From: Koleobacter methoxysyntrophicus
GTDB lineage: Bacteria > Bacillota > Thermosediminibacteria > Koleobacterales > Koleobacteraceae
DNA length: 64,000 nucleotides
Assembly: GCF_017301615.1 (NCBI RefSeq)
Contig: NZ_CP059066.1
Coordinates: 2,616,888-2,680,887 of the forward strand
Direction of reading: 5' to 3'
The notes under the pieces: generated by a model
Database searches by the model: none
What the model was told of the DNA's origin: nothing
The model's input: the letters and a program-made list of their open reading frames with translations, nothing else
Part shown: positions 44,651-54,450 of the stretch, one piece after another
Layout of the letters: each line of letters starts with the position of its first letter
Numbering within the stretch: position 1 is the stretch's first letter
Made by a program: the position numbers and the translations under genes

Positions 44651-45646
44651 CTAGCCGGGAGACATCCCTTCTTCTCTTAACAGGTTGTATTCTTCATACG
44701 CCTTAATTATTTTTTGAACTAACTGATGCCTTACCACATCCTTATCTGTTAAATACACGAATGCTATACCGGGAATATCCTTTAATATAACCCTTACTTC
44801 TTCAAGGCCCGAATACTTCCCTTTAGGAAGATCCACCTGGGTTATGTCTCCAGTTATTACTGCTTTAGAACCGAAGCCCATTCTGGTTAAAAACATTTTC
44901 ATTTGTTCCGTTGTAGTGTTCTGAGCTTCATCAAGTATTATGAAAGAATCATCCAGTGTTCTACCCCGCATATATGCTAAAGGAGCAACCTCTATCATAC
45001 CCCGCTCCATATATTTTTGATACGTATCCCCTCCCATGATATCGTAAAGGGCATCATATAAGGGCCTTAAGTAAGGGTCTACTTTTTCTTGGAGATCTCC
45101 CGGCAAAAAGCCTAATTTCTCCCCTGCCTCTACTGCAGGTCTGGTAAGGATTATCCTGTTAACTTCTTTATTTTTAAAGGCAGTAACAGCCATGGCCATG
45201 GCAAGGTAGGTTTTCCCCGTTCCGGCCGGACCAATTCCGAAAACTATATCATTATTTCTTATCGCTTCTGTATATATTTTTTGCCCCAGGGTTTTAGGTT
45301 TAATTTTTTTCCCCCTTGCTGTAATACATATGATGTCATCCATCAATTCCATCATACTACCACCATCTCCACCTTTAGCAAGGGATACAGCATAACGGAT
45401 ATCATGGTTTGTCAGAGTATGACCGTTTTCCCATACCTCTATCAGCCCTTTTAATAGTTTTTCTGTTTCTCTTACCCTGTCTTCTTCTCCAAAGATTATA
45501 ATATTGTTATCTCTTATTACTATTTCCACATCCATTTCTTTTTCAATAAACATTATGTTTTCGTCCTGTTTTCCGAACAGATTAATCATTTCTTGTATAT
45601 TATTAGTTTGAATGGAAATTCTTGATTCACTTGTTTTTTTGTCCAA
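44651..45646 (-). CDS. PhoH-family ATPase
   Basis: The 331-residue protein (YbeZ/PhoH type) has the P-loop GIGPAGTGKTYLAMAMAV and Walker B SFIILDEAQNTTTEQMKMFL, with an N-terminal KH-like segment. PhoH proteins are RNA-linked ATPases that act with YbeY in rRNA maturation; the two genes share this operon. The start is a TTG with GGGAGG ten bases upstream. Confidence 0.94.
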   Translation of the reverse strand: MDKKTSESRISIQTNNIQEMINLFGKQDENIMFIEKEMDVEIVIRDNNIIIFGEEDRVRETEKLLKGLIEVWENGHTLTNHDIRYAVSLAKGGDGGSMMELMDDIICITARGKKIKPKTLGQKIYTEAIRNNDIVFGIGPAGTGKTYLAMAMAVTAFKNKEVNRIILTRPAVEAGEKLGFLPGDLQEKVDPYLRPLYDALYDIMGGDTYQKYMERGMIEVAPLAYMRGRTLDDSFIILDEAQNTTTEQMKMFLTRMGFGSKAVITGDITQVDLPKGKYSGLEEVRVILKDIPGIAFVYLTDKDVVRHQLVQKIIKAYEEYNLLREEGMSPG

Positions 45647-45716
45647 ATACGTTTTACCTCCCTTGGGATTATAATTTTACCGTAGAAACAAACTGGTAAA
45701 AACCGATACAGCCGAG

Positions 45717-46904
45717 TTACGGTTTTATTTTTTGCTTTACACCTATTTCTTCTATAGTTTCAACCATAACCCTTACCTCTAATGCTTTACTTTTTTCTAT
45801 TGGAAACTTTTCAAAGAACTTAGTCTTAATTATTGAACTTTCGGGTATTCGCTCCTTTAATCTCTGTTCCAGGATATCTTTTCCCTTTTTGAAAGCTCCT
45901 TCAATACCTATAAATACCTTTTCCTTTTCAACTTCATATTGTTTTTCAATAATTAATTCGACAGGGATACGGAGATTCCTCCAACCTAGAACTATTTTAC
46001 GGGTAATTTCAGTATCGTAGTCTTCAAAAACAGGGCCAATCCTCTTAAGGTCCATTTCACCATTGCTGCTACTTATTTTTATTACAAATGATGTCCTTCC
46101 CGTCCTGGTCTCTTGTAATTCTATCAGTGGAACCTCTAGTTTTTCGCTATAAATCACCCTGGCTTTAACCAATCCCTTAGCATGAACAAGGTAGGGCTCA
46201 ATGCCTTCTTCATCAACAAAACCCGAAATGATAATTTGACCCTCTTCTACTAAATCACCTTTTTCAACAACCCTTCGCCCTCTAAGCACTACTATATCCT
46301 CTATAATCCCTTTTTTTGAAGCAACTATATTGCATGGAGCGCTTTCATCCAGTTCTGGCGGGAGTTTCTTTTCCACAATAGTTATAATCGCCTTTGTACC
46401 CTTAATTTTTACATCTGCCCATGCGATATCTGAATTTGACAAAATCAGGTTATCTTCTATGTATTTAGGGTCAATGATGCATTTTAATGTTCCCACTTTT
46501 AATCCCAAATTTTCTATATTTTTAACTATGTCCTGTTTTCCTATATTTTCTATACCTATAACCTCAATATCCCATATAATAGAAGATAATCCATACTGTA
46601 TTATAAAAAATAACAAAATCCCAAATAAAAAAAACTTTCTTTTTAATAGTTTTATTAACAAAAAAGGAAGACCTCTCTTCTTTATAATAAAAACCCGGGA
46701 TTTAGTTTTTCTCGCAATATGCCGAATGTTTTTGAACTCCTGTATGGAAATCTTGGCTTCTATTACATTAGAATCAATCTTTACTACATCCCATAGGGGA
46801 ATCTTATGGAAGATAGTTAAATTTATAAACCTTTCCAGGGCAGAACCTTTAATCTTTATAATAACATATCCCTTAAAATAATTCCACAGTTTTAAAACAA
46901 GCAT
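45717..46904 (-). CDS. yqfD: Sporulation protein YqfD
   Basis: The 395-residue protein belongs to the stage IV sporulation YqfD family: N-terminal DNA-mimic-free cytoplasmic domain of about 90 residues, one membrane helix (KFFLFGILLFFIIQYGLSSI) and an extracytoplasmic C-terminal region with VEKGDLVEEGQIIISG. In spore formers yqfCD is made in the mother cell. It directly follows yqfC (two bases between them). Confidence 0.93.
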   Translation of the reverse strand: MLVLKLWNYFKGYVIIKIKGSALERFINLTIFHKIPLWDVVKIDSNVIEAKISIQEFKNIRHIARKTKSRVFIIKKRGLPFLLIKLLKRKFFLFGILLFFIIQYGLSSIIWDIEVIGIENIGKQDIVKNIENLGLKVGTLKCIIDPKYIEDNLILSNSDIAWADVKIKGTKAIITIVEKKLPPELDESAPCNIVASKKGIIEDIVVLRGRRVVEKGDLVEEGQIIISGFVDEEGIEPYLVHAKGLVKARVIYSEKLEVPLIELQETRTGRTSFVIKISSSNGEMDLKRIGPVFEDYDTEITRKIVLGWRNLRIPVELIIEKQYEVEKEKVFIGIEGAFKKGKDILEQRLKERIPESSIIKTKFFEKFPIEKSKALEVRVMVETIEEIGVKQKIKP

Positions 46905-46906
46905 AA

Positions 46907-47203
46907 TTATCCCCCTTCTCCTTCTATTTCTACCCTGTGAATTGTCCCTTCTACCATAATTTCTTCTATGTAAATCGATTTAATTTTTAAATCATTTCCA
47001 TTAATGACCAGTTCTCCTATTCGTGTATTTATTCTTATTTTTTCCTTTGTATATTCAATAACTCCTTTATGATTTTCTATACTAAGTTGGATATTACCTA
47101 AAAAAGTCATTTTAGGAAGACCCATAGTTATATCCTTAGGGAGCTCAAGATATTCTGAAATTACGCAGTTAATGTTTTTAAAGGGCTGTTTCAATGTTCT
47201 CAT
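46907..47203 (-). CDS. yqfC: Sporulation protein YqfC
   Basis: The 98-residue protein matches YqfC: PKDITMGLPKMTFLGNIQLS and the C-terminal TRIGELVINGNDLKIKSI pattern of a YabP/YqfC-type domain. It lies immediately upstream of yqfD, the invariant pair in endospore formers. The mother-cell sigma-E regulon includes it in B. subtilis; I could not identify a sigma-E promoter with confidence. Confidence 0.93.
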   Translation of the reverse strand: MRTLKQPFKNINCVISEYLELPKDITMGLPKMTFLGNIQLSIENHKGVIEYTKEKIRINTRIGELVINGNDLKIKSIYIEEIMVEGTIHRVEIEGEGG

Positions 47204-47257
47204 CTCACTTTCAGGATTTCTTTTAATAATCTATGCTAAGGTTTTCTAAAAATTACA

Positions 47258-47286
47258 TAAAAAAAAAGGCTTAATAAGCCTTTTTA
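47258..47286 (-). terminator. Terminator between the small membrane protein gene and yqfC
   Basis: AAAGGCTTA/TAAGCCTTT arms flanked by T and A tracts on both strands, directly at the stop codon of the 141-residue protein. Confidence 0.8.
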
Positions 47287-47709
47287 ATTATCTTTAAAGA
47301 CAGGTCTATACGGTTTCTTTGCTCTTGGAGGTCCCAGGACTTCTGACATAACAACCCCATTTAAAATGGCGACCTCGTCTGAAAAATTCCCCATTAATTT
47401 TCTTCTTTTTCTCGTTATTTTGCTTAATTTCGGGGCCCTTTCGATTTTAAAATTTTTTTCTTTTAAATAATTATTTTTGTTGACTGTCTCGCCTATATAA
47501 ACCCTTTTAGAATCACGTTTTTCCTGAAAGTCCATCATGTTTGATGAATGGAACTGCCTATCTACTGGTTTTATAGATTCTGTCATCAGTTCTTTAGGTT
47601 TTTTCTGACCTTTAGGTAGCCTCTGATAATTACCTCGTTTCTGAAACCCTCTCCTTAAAAGGGGTATCCCTATAATAATCAGTAAAGGAACAATATCCCC
47701 TAAATCCAT
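47284..47709 (-). CDS. Small membrane-anchored protein of unknown function
   Basis: I do not recognise a named family for this 141-residue protein. It has a short hydrophobic N-terminus (DIVPLLIIIGIPLLRR), a strongly basic, Lys/Arg-rich middle, and a distinctive C-terminal motif (VAILNGVVMSEVLGPPRAKK, then PYRP), which looks conserved rather than random. It starts 15 bases after floA and shares the nfeD-floA transcript, so a role at flotillin microdomains is possible (inference). Confidence 0.75.
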   Translation of the reverse strand: MDLGDIVPLLIIIGIPLLRRGFQKRGNYQRLPKGQKKPKELMTESIKPVDRQFHSSNMMDFQEKRDSKRVYIGETVNKNNYLKEKNFKIERAPKLSKITRKRRKLMGNFSDEVAILNGVVMSEVLGPPRAKKPYRPVFKDN

Positions 47710-47724
47710 AAGTGATCACCCCAT

Positions 47725-48732
47725 TTATTCATCTCTAATATTCTTATCTCTTGAGTCCCCTTCCTTCTCTGCCCCTAATTTTGAAATTGATTCCCTCATC
47801 TGCGTATCTGCAAGAAGGTTTTTCATATTGTAGTAATCCATTACTCCAAGCTTACCCTGCCTTAAGGCTTCTGCCATAGCTTTTGGCACCTCCGCTTCTG
47901 CTTCTACTACCTTCGCCCTCATTTCCTGAACCATAGCCTTCATTTCCTGCTCCTTGGCCACAGCCATCGCCCTTCTCTCTTCTGCTTTAGCTTGGGCAAT
48001 TCGCTTGTCGGCTTCAGCCTGATCAGTTTGGAGTTGTGCTCCTATATTCCTTCCTACATCTACATCTGCAATATCTATAGACAGGATTTCAAAGGCCGTC
48101 CCGGCATCCAACCCCTTATTTAAAACCGTCCTTGATATTGAATCAGGATTTTCAAGAACCTCTTTGTGTGTATTGGCAGAACCTACTGTTGTTACTATGC
48201 CTTCCCCCACCCTAGCTATAATGGTTTCTTCTCCAGCTCCACCTACAAGCCGGTCTATATTAGCCCTCACAGTAACCCGTGCTTTGGCTTTAACTTCAAT
48301 GCCATCTTTTGCTACAGCAGCAACTATAGGGGTTTCAATCACCCTTGGATTAACACTCATCTGAACAGCCTGGAGCACATCGCGACCAGCCAGGTCTATG
48401 GCAGCTGCCCGTTCAAACCCTAAAGGTATGTCTGCCCTTTGGGCTGCAATCAGAGCATTAACTACCCTATCCACATTACCTCCTGCCAAATAATGGGCTT
48501 CAAGTTTATTAACCCCAATATCCAGGCCGGCCTTTGTAGCTTTAATCATCGGATTGACAATTTTAGCCGGCGGCACTCTTCTTAATCGCATACCTATAAG
48601 GGTAAAAATCCCTATTTTAACCCCTGCTGCAAGAGCAGAAATCCACAATCCTATAGGGATAAAACTTAATATTATCGATGCAGCTATAAAGATTAAACCA
48701 ACAACTACAATTAAGAAGATTAACTCACCCAT
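47725..48732 (-). CDS. floA: Flotillin-like protein FloA
   Basis: FloA (YqfA) organises membrane microdomains. The 335-residue protein has an N-terminal membrane hairpin ([39 protein letters not shown]), an SPFH-like domain (residues about 60-240) and a C-terminal Glu-Ala-rich coil ([20 protein letters not shown]). The ATG at 48732 follows AAGGAGGG. It is the usual partner of the upstream nfeD-type protease. Confidence 0.94.
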   Translation of the reverse strand: MGELIFLIVVVGLIFIAASIILSFIPIGLWISALAAGVKIGIFTLIGMRLRRVPPAKIVNPMIKATKAGLDIGVNKLEAHYLAGGNVDRVVNALIAAQRADIPLGFERAAAIDLAGRDVLQAVQMSVNPRVIETPIVAAVAKDGIEVKAKARVTVRANIDRLVGGAGEETIIARVGEGIVTTVGSANTHKEVLENPDSISRTVLNKGLDAGTAFEILSIDIADVDVGRNIGAQLQTDQAEADKRIAQAKAEERRAMAVAKEQEMKAMVQEMRAKVVEAEAEVPKAMAEALRQGKLGVMDYYNMKNLLADTQMRESISKLGAEKEGDSRDKNIRDE

Positions 48733-48758
48733 AAAAAACCCTCCTTGAATTTTTTTTG

Positions 48759-50069
48759 TCATGTCTCTTCCCTTACAACTATTTTCGACCCTTCAATTTT
48801 CACCACCTTGACCTTCTTATTTGAACCAACAAATCCGCCCTCTGATAATACATCCATCCTGATACCATCAAATTCAGCGGTACCTGCAGGGCGCAGTGGG
48901 GTAATAGTTGTTCCTACACGCCCTAACAAAGTCTGATTTTCGGCAGAAACTTTATAACCGGAATCTTTATCCTGCTTTAATGATAATATCAGGTTATCGA
49001 ATAGTTTGCTCCTGGTTAGGAACCTAAAAATGAAAAATAATATAATAATGCTGGCAATGAATGAAAAGGTTAAAGATATTAAAGCCTGTTCAATACTTAC
49101 AGAAGCAGCTATAATGCTCCCGATAATACCTATTATTCCAAGGATTCCAAATACTCCAAAGCCAGGCACAAGGGCTTCGATTAAGAGAAATATAATACCT
49201 AAAAGGAAGAATACGATAGATTCCCATCCCGCCAGGCCTGCTATCATATGGCCGCCGAAAAACAATGCAAGGGAAATGAGACCTATTATACCGGGGAACC
49301 CAAACCCGGGAGTTAATATTTCCGTTATTATTCCTACAAAACCGATAGTCAATAGAATAGGGCTGACAAAGGGGCTTGTAACAAAACTAGCAATTTTTTC
49401 CGCCAGTGAAGGAGTTAGTTCCTTAACAGATTTATCTGTTAAACTTAAATGTTTCAGCACATCGGCCCTATTATTCACAATTTCATCCGCTAGCTTTAAC
49501 TCCTTAGCCTGAACCGCTGTAAGGGAAAGAATTTTCCCTTTTTGTATCAGATCAGGAATCTCAATATCAGCATCAGCCATAGCGGCAACTAAATCGGGAT
49601 CTCTACCCGTTCTTTCAGCAGCGCTCCTTAATTTTGAAGTCCAATAGGAAATTACCTTTTCTTCTTTGGGTCTAGGTTCTGCTGCTCCTATTGTGCTCCC
49701 CGGTACCATAAATACCTTATCACACGATATAGTTATGAGAACTCCGGCAGAAGTAGCTTCTCCATTAACCAGGGCTATTGTAGGTATCTGTGTTTCCATT
49801 ATCATTTCGCTAATATCTATAGCAGCATCAATTAAACCTCCAGGAGTATTTATTTCAAATACAATCGCTGAAGCACGTTCTGTGTTCGCTTCCCTTATAC
49901 TCCTTTCTATAAAACGGGCCAACCCCGGGTCAACTACACCTTTCACCGGGATTACGTATATATCACCACTTAATGTTTTAATTGTTTTTTCAGCTTCTGC
50001 AACGTTCCCTACAACAAAAATTACTAATATGATAACTGCTGTTACTATAATAGTAAATATTTTTTTCAT
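48759..50069 (-). CDS. NfeD-type membrane serine protease (long form)
   Basis: The 436-residue protein has an N-terminal signal/membrane helix, a ClpP/SppA-like protease domain ([40 protein letters not shown], with the probable nucleophile Ser in ATSAG), four to five membrane helices and a C-terminal NfeD OB-fold domain ([20 protein letters not shown]). This is the YqeZ-like long NfeD found with flotillin genes, and floA follows 27 bases downstream. Confidence 0.92.
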   Translation of the reverse strand: MKKIFTIIVTAVIILVIFVVGNVAEAEKTIKTLSGDIYVIPVKGVVDPGLARFIERSIREANTERASAIVFEINTPGGLIDAAIDISEMIMETQIPTIALVNGEATSAGVLITISCDKVFMVPGSTIGAAEPRPKEEKVISYWTSKLRSAAERTGRDPDLVAAMADADIEIPDLIQKGKILSLTAVQAKELKLADEIVNNRADVLKHLSLTDKSVKELTPSLAEKIASFVTSPFVSPILLTIGFVGIITEILTPGFGFPGIIGLISLALFFGGHMIAGLAGWESIVFFLLGIIFLLIEALVPGFGVFGILGIIGIIGSIIAASVSIEQALISLTFSFIASIIILFFIFRFLTRSKLFDNLILSLKQDKDSGYKVSAENQTLLGRVGTTITPLRPAGTAEFDGIRMDVLSEGGFVGSNKKVKVVKIEGSKIVVREET

Positions 50070-50144
50070 GCTTACCCCACCTCGGATATTTTATAAAACC
50101 CTATCTATTATTATACCTTTAAGAACATAAATAAGAAAGCATTA

Positions 50145-50188
50145 TTTTATCAATAAAAGACTTGGCATCTTTTAAGATCCCAAGTCTT
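50145..50188 (-). terminator. Terminator after yqeY
   Basis: AAGACTTGG and CCAAGTCTT arms with additional GATCTT/AAGAT inner pairing, followed by TTATTGATAAAA on the minus strand, six bases after the yqeY stop codon. Confidence 0.8.
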
Positions 50189-50193
50189 AGTTA

Positions 50194-50637
50194 TTATTGT
50201 AACAACTGTTTAACTATTTTATTAACCAAACTGCCATCCGCTCTTCCTTTTAATTGGGGCATCAGTTTTCCCATAACTTTACCCATGTCCTTTAGGCTGT
50301 TAGCTCCCAATTCCATTATTGTTTGACGAACTATATCTTCTATTTCCGTTTCTGTCAACTGTTTAGGGAGATATTCCATAAGTACGTCTATTTCCCTTTG
50401 TATTTTCTCAACAAGATCAGGACGGTTGCCCTTTTCAAATTCCGGTAATGATTCTTTCCTTTGTTTAACTTCCCTAGCCAGGACCTCAATTACTTCCCCT
50501 TCCTCTAATTCCCTCATTTTCTCCTTTTCAGCGTTTAATATAGCAGCTCTTGCCATTCGGATGACTGATAATCTATCTTTATCTTTATTTTTCATAGACT
50601 CTTTCATATCATTAAGCAATCTGTCTTTCAGGGACAT
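50194..50637 (-). CDS. yqeY: GatB/YqeY domain protein
   Basis: The 147-residue protein is a stand-alone YqeY: LKDRLLNDMKESMKNKDKDR at the start and LGANSLKDMGKVMGKLMPQL near the end, as in the tail of GatB. It may bind tRNA-related partners, but its role is unknown. It follows rpsU by 15 bases, the conserved rpsU-yqeY pair of Bacillota. Confidence 0.94.
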   Translation of the reverse strand: MSLKDRLLNDMKESMKNKDKDRLSVIRMARAAILNAEKEKMRELEEGEVIEVLAREVKQRKESLPEFEKGNRPDLVEKIQREIDVLMEYLPKQLTETEIEDIVRQTIMELGANSLKDMGKVMGKLMPQLKGRADGSLVNKIVKQLLQ

Positions 50638-50652
50638 TTATGATCCCCCTTT

Positions 50653-50829
50653 TTATTTAAACTTTCTGCGTCGGGCTGCTTCGGATTTCTTCTTCCTTCT
50701 TACACTCGGTTTTTCATAATGTTCCCTTTTCCTTATTTCTGATAAAACCCCGGCTTTTTGGCACTTGCGTTTAAATCTCCTAAGGGCATTATCAAGGGAT
50801 TCATTTTCTCTTACCCTAATTTCTGCCAT
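50653..50829 (-). CDS. rpsU: 30S ribosomal protein S21
   Basis: Translation of the minus strand from the ATG at 50829 gives 58 residues beginning [20 protein letters not shown] and ending in a basic tail ([17 protein letters not shown]), which is the S21 signature and size. S21 binds the 30S platform near the anti-Shine-Dalgarno sequence and supports initiation. GGAGGGAGGG stands before the ATG. It forms an operon with yqeY. A TAGCATT/AATGCTA hairpin lies in the leader. Confidence 0.95.
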   Translation of the reverse strand: MAEIRVRENESLDNALRRFKRKCQKAGVLSEIRKREHYEKPSVRRKKKSEAARRRKFK

Positions 50830-50974
50830 AATCCAATCTCCCTCCCTCCGGTAGCATTGATTAAGCTGAATCCACTTCTGAAAATGCTATTACGGTATGA
50901 AGTGAAAAGCGTTAGTATATCTTAATTACATATTATTCAAAAATACGTATCAATATTAATACATATGTCTAATT

Positions 50975-51319
50975 TTAGCCCGGCGGCCATGTCATCATTC
51001 TTCCTCCTAAAAGATGAAAATGCAAGTGAAAAACCGTTTGCCCGCCCTCTTTACCACAGTTATTTACAAGCCTGAAACCTTTTTGGTCAATATTGTATTC
51101 TGCAGCAATTTTTTTTGTAACTATTGCAATATGGCTTACGAGGTCGCTGTTTTCTTCATTGATATCCATGAGGGAGGTAAGATGAATCTTAGGAATAATC
51201 AATATATGGACAGGGGCCTGAGGATTAATGTCTTTAAAGGCTAGGACCCTATCATCTTCATAGACAATATTGCTCGGTATTTCTTTCTTTGCTATCTTAC
51301 AAAAAATACAATCTGACAC
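50975..51319 (-). CDS. HIT-family (HinT-like) nucleotide-binding protein
   Basis: The 114-residue protein has the histidine-triad motif VFHLHFHLLGGR and the N-terminal CIFCKIAKKEIPSNIVYEDD with a CxxC that may bind zinc. HinT-type proteins hydrolyse adenosine phosphoramidates and acyl-adenylates. It lies between mtaB and rpsU, as in many clostridia. Confidence 0.94.
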   Translation of the reverse strand: MSDCIFCKIAKKEIPSNIVYEDDRVLAFKDINPQAPVHILIIPKIHLTSLMDINEENSDLVSHIAIVTKKIAAEYNIDQKGFRLVNNCGKEGGQTVFHLHFHLLGGRMMTWPPG

Positions 51320-51455
51320 TTTTGCACCTCCTTTTCATAGAATAAGGAAGGTATATTATTATGTTGTTTTCAGTTATTCTAATTTATTCAACAATAGGGA
51401 ATAAAAATCCTTCTTTATAACAAAAAATATAAAACAGGAAATAAAATAAGAACTC

Positions 51456-52763
51456 CTACATCCTTTCCCCTAAAACGTATTTGTCTTTTATCTCCAATAA
51501 CTTTACTGCTACTATCTCCCCTTGAAGGGACAAATCACCTTTTAAGCAAACAGGAATATAATTATCGGTATATCCTTCTAGAAACCCATTAACACCTTTA
51601 AACTCTTGTTCTACTAAAACCTTCAGATTTCTTCCTATAAAAGCTTTATAATAATCGATTTCCTGTAGATGGGCTAGTTTCATTAATGTTTGGCTTCTTA
51701 ATTCCTTTTCTTTTGCCGGAACTTGGTTGGAAAAGGAAGCAGCAGGAGTTCCCGGACGCCGGGAATATTTAAAAACATGTATTCTGCTGAAAGTTATTTC
51801 CTTGACGAATCTCAGAGTTTCTTCAAAATGGTAATGTGTTTCACCCGGAAATCCTACCATGATGTCTGTAGTAATTGATACATCGGGGATTTCTTCTCTA
51901 ACCCTATTTATTATCCTTTTGTATTCATCAGGCGTATAAGGTCTATTCATCTTTTCAAGGATATCTAGACTCCCGCTTTGAAGGGGAATATGTAGATGGT
52001 TACATACCTTATAGTATTTTTTTATGGCTTCAATCAAATTCTCCGTTATCTCTGTAGGTTCTATAGAACTAAGTCTTATCCTTTCTATGCCTTGTATAGG
52101 GCAAATGATTTTGATAATATCTTCTAAGTTAATAGAATGTTCATCCAGGTCTTTTCCATAAGCACCTAAGTTTATCCCTGTTAAAACTATTTCTTTAAAC
52201 CCCTGTTCGGCAAGTTTATAGGCCTCTTCAAGAATTCTCTCAGGATCCCTGCTCCTTATAGGTCCTCGAGCATAGGGTATTATACAGTAAGAGCAAAACT
52301 GATTACATCCCTCCTGAATCTTCAAAAAAGCTCTGGTCCTGCCCCTATAAAGATAGGGAGATATCTCTTCAAATTCTGTTTCCTTTTTTATATCATTTAC
52401 ATGAATAAGGGGTAAAGAGCTTTTCCTGCTTTGTTCCACCAGTTCTACAATCCTAGACTTATTATTTGTTCCTACAATTACATCTACGCCGGGAATATCA
52501 ATCACCTTTTCAGGGGATATCTGGGCATAACATCCTACCACAGCTATAACAGCTTCCGGATTTTTTTTGACAGCCCTCCTGATAATCTGTCTTGATTTTC
52601 TGGCACCTTCTCCCGTTACCGTACATGTATTTATTATATATACATCAGCAGTATCCTCAAAATCTACTATTTCATAACCTTTGCTTTTAAAAAGCCCCAT
52701 CATCGCATCGGTTTCATACTGATTAACTTTACACCCTAGGGTGTAAAAGGCTACTTTGGGCAT
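51456..52763 (-). CDS. mtaB: tRNA t6A37 methylthiotransferase MtaB
   Basis: MtaB is a radical-SAM enzyme that converts t6A37 to ms2t6A37 in tRNAs. The 435-residue protein has the UPF0004 domain (TLGCKVNQYETDAMMGLF; NTCTVTGEGARKSRQ), the radical-SAM motif EGCNQFCSYCIIPYARGP and a TRAM domain. The GCKVNQYE form is typical of MtaB rather than MiaB or RimO. It is the last gene of the CIRCE-controlled operon, three bases after rsmE. Confidence 0.94.
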   Translation of the reverse strand: MPKVAFYTLGCKVNQYETDAMMGLFKSKGYEIVDFEDTADVYIINTCTVTGEGARKSRQIIRRAVKKNPEAVIAVVGCYAQISPEKVIDIPGVDVIVGTNNKSRIVELVEQSRKSSLPLIHVNDIKKETEFEEISPYLYRGRTRAFLKIQEGCNQFCSYCIIPYARGPIRSRDPERILEEAYKLAEQGFKEIVLTGINLGAYGKDLDEHSINLEDIIKIICPIQGIERIRLSSIEPTEITENLIEAIKKYYKVCNHLHIPLQSGSLDILEKMNRPYTPDEYKRIINRVREEIPDVSITTDIMVGFPGETHYHFEETLRFVKEITFSRIHVFKYSRRPGTPAASFSNQVPAKEKELRSQTLMKLAHLQEIDYYKAFIGRNLKVLVEQEFKGVNGFLEGYTDNYIPVCLKGDLSLQGEIVAVKLLEIKDKYVLGERM

Positions 52764-52766
52764 TTT

Positions 52767-53513
52767 TTAACCTCCTAAATCCCCTAGCTCATACATCAGG
52801 ATAGATAAAAGTACCATCCCTGCTGTCTCTGTCCTTAGAATTCTCGGCCCCAATGACACACTTATCCCCCCTCTTCTGCGCGCCGCATTAATTTCTTCCT
52901 GAGTAAACCCTCCCTCAGGGCCAATCAAAAAACAGATATCTTTAATTCCATTTTCTAGCGGTTTAAGGACTTCTTTCAACCCTCTCTCATTTTCCTCTTC
53001 CCACGGAATAAGTGAAAGCTGAAAGCTTTTTATTAACTTTAAACTCTCCTTAAAGGGCAAAATATCGTGTATATGTGGAATAACGGAACGGTTACATTGT
53101 TTACATGCCTCCAGAGCGATCCTTCTCCACCTTTTTAACCTGCTCTGAATCCTTTCCTCTTGGATATTAACAACGGTTCTTTCTGTAATAATGGGTACAA
53201 TTCCCGTTACCCCCAATTCTGTGGACTTCTGGATAATTAAATCCATTTTATCGAATTTGGGTAAGCTCTGGAATAAAGTTATATTTATGGGCGGCTCAGC
53301 ACAAGAATTAAATCTATCCAATATCCGTACCACAACATTTTCCCTTTGTATATTTTGTATTTCACAGCGGTAATCTATACCGGTTCCATCAAAAATCCAT
53401 ATTTGTTCCCCCTGTTTTAACCTAAGAACCTTATAAATATGAAGGGCCTCTTGGCCCTTTATTATTGCTGAATGACCTTGTATGCATTCGTGGGGTACAA
53501 AAAACCTCGGCAT
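52767..53513 (-). CDS. rsmE: 16S rRNA (uracil(1498)-N3)-methyltransferase
   Basis: RsmE methylates U1498 of 16S rRNA. The 248-residue protein has the N-terminal PUA-like domain and the SPOUT knot with FLIGPEGGFTQEEINAA and VSLGPRILRTETAGMVLLSI. It follows prmA by 19 bases, as usual in the dnaK operon of Bacillota. Confidence 0.95.
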   Translation of the reverse strand: MPRFFVPHECIQGHSAIIKGQEALHIYKVLRLKQGEQIWIFDGTGIDYRCEIQNIQRENVVVRILDRFNSCAEPPINITLFQSLPKFDKMDLIIQKSTELGVTGIVPIITERTVVNIQEERIQSRLKRWRRIALEACKQCNRSVIPHIHDILPFKESLKLIKSFQLSLIPWEEENERGLKEVLKPLENGIKDICFLIGPEGGFTQEEINAARRRGGISVSLGPRILRTETAGMVLLSILMYELGDLGG

Positions 53514-53532
53514 CTCATCACCCCGAATTATA

Positions 53533-54432
53533 TTATGAAGCGAGTTTGCATATTATGGTAATCCAATCACCTTTTTCCTTTTCTTCGATAATGTCAAAAC
53601 CGTTTTTTTCAACGGCCTTTCGAACTTCCATTATCCGTTCTTTTATAATTCCTGAAGCTATAAATATGCCTCCGGTTCTTAAATTTAGAGGAACCTTAGG
53701 AGCCAGTTTTTTAATCACATCAGTAACTATATTCGAAATCACTATATCACCTTTTAGAGATATACCTTCTAAAAGGTCTCCTTCCTTAATTTCTACCACT
53801 TCTTCTACACAATTTAATCTTATGTTTTCTTTTGCTATATTAACCGCTACCCTGTCAACATCTAACCCTATTACTTTACCGGCTCCTAGTTTGGCTGCGG
53901 CTATAGATAAAATCCCTGAACCGCAACCCACATCTATCACCAGATCCCCATGTTTCACATTGTCCTCAAGAACTTCAAGGCACATTCTGGTTGTTTCATG
54001 AGTTCCCGTACCGAATGCCATCCCCGGATCTAGCTCTATTATAATTTCGCCTCCTACCGGCTGGTAATCCTCCCACGTAGGTTTGACTACAATTTTTTCT
54101 CCAACTTTAATAGGTTTGTAATATCTTTTCCAAGACTCTGCCCAATCTTCGTCGGAAATTTCTGTTAATTTAATTTCTCCTTTACCTTTAGTCAAATTGT
54201 ATTCGGCGAGCCTGTCAACAGATTCCCTGATTTCCTGAATTTTTTCACTCGTAGTACTATCAAGGGGTAGGTAACCCTTAACTATAGCTTTATCTTCTGA
54301 AATTTCAGCATATGATATATTGCTTTCCCAATCCTCAATTACTACACCAGTAACTCCGGCTTCATAAAGGATATTTGCTACTGCTTCTAAAGCCTCTATA
54401 GTAGTAACTATGCTGACTTCGATCCATTTCAT
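53533..54432 (-). CDS. prmA: Ribosomal protein L11 methyltransferase
   Basis: PrmA trimethylates ribosomal protein L11. The 299-residue protein has an N-terminal ferredoxin-like L11-binding domain (EVSIVTTIEALEAVANILY), GMAFGTGTHETTRMCLEVLE, the SAM-binding VIDVGCGSGILSIAAAKLGA and NIVTDVIKKLAP. It is coupled to dnaJ upstream and rsmE downstream. Confidence 0.95.
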   Translation of the reverse strand: MKWIEVSIVTTIEALEAVANILYEAGVTGVVIEDWESNISYAEISEDKAIVKGYLPLDSTTSEKIQEIRESVDRLAEYNLTKGKGEIKLTEISDEDWAESWKRYYKPIKVGEKIVVKPTWEDYQPVGGEIIIELDPGMAFGTGTHETTRMCLEVLEDNVKHGDLVIDVGCGSGILSIAAAKLGAGKVIGLDVDRVAVNIAKENIRLNCVEEVVEIKEGDLLEGISLKGDIVISNIVTDVIKKLAPKVPLNLRTGGIFIASGIIKERIMEVRKAVEKNGFDIIEEKEKGDWITIICKLAS

Positions 54433-54450
54433 TTACTTACCCCCTCAAAA

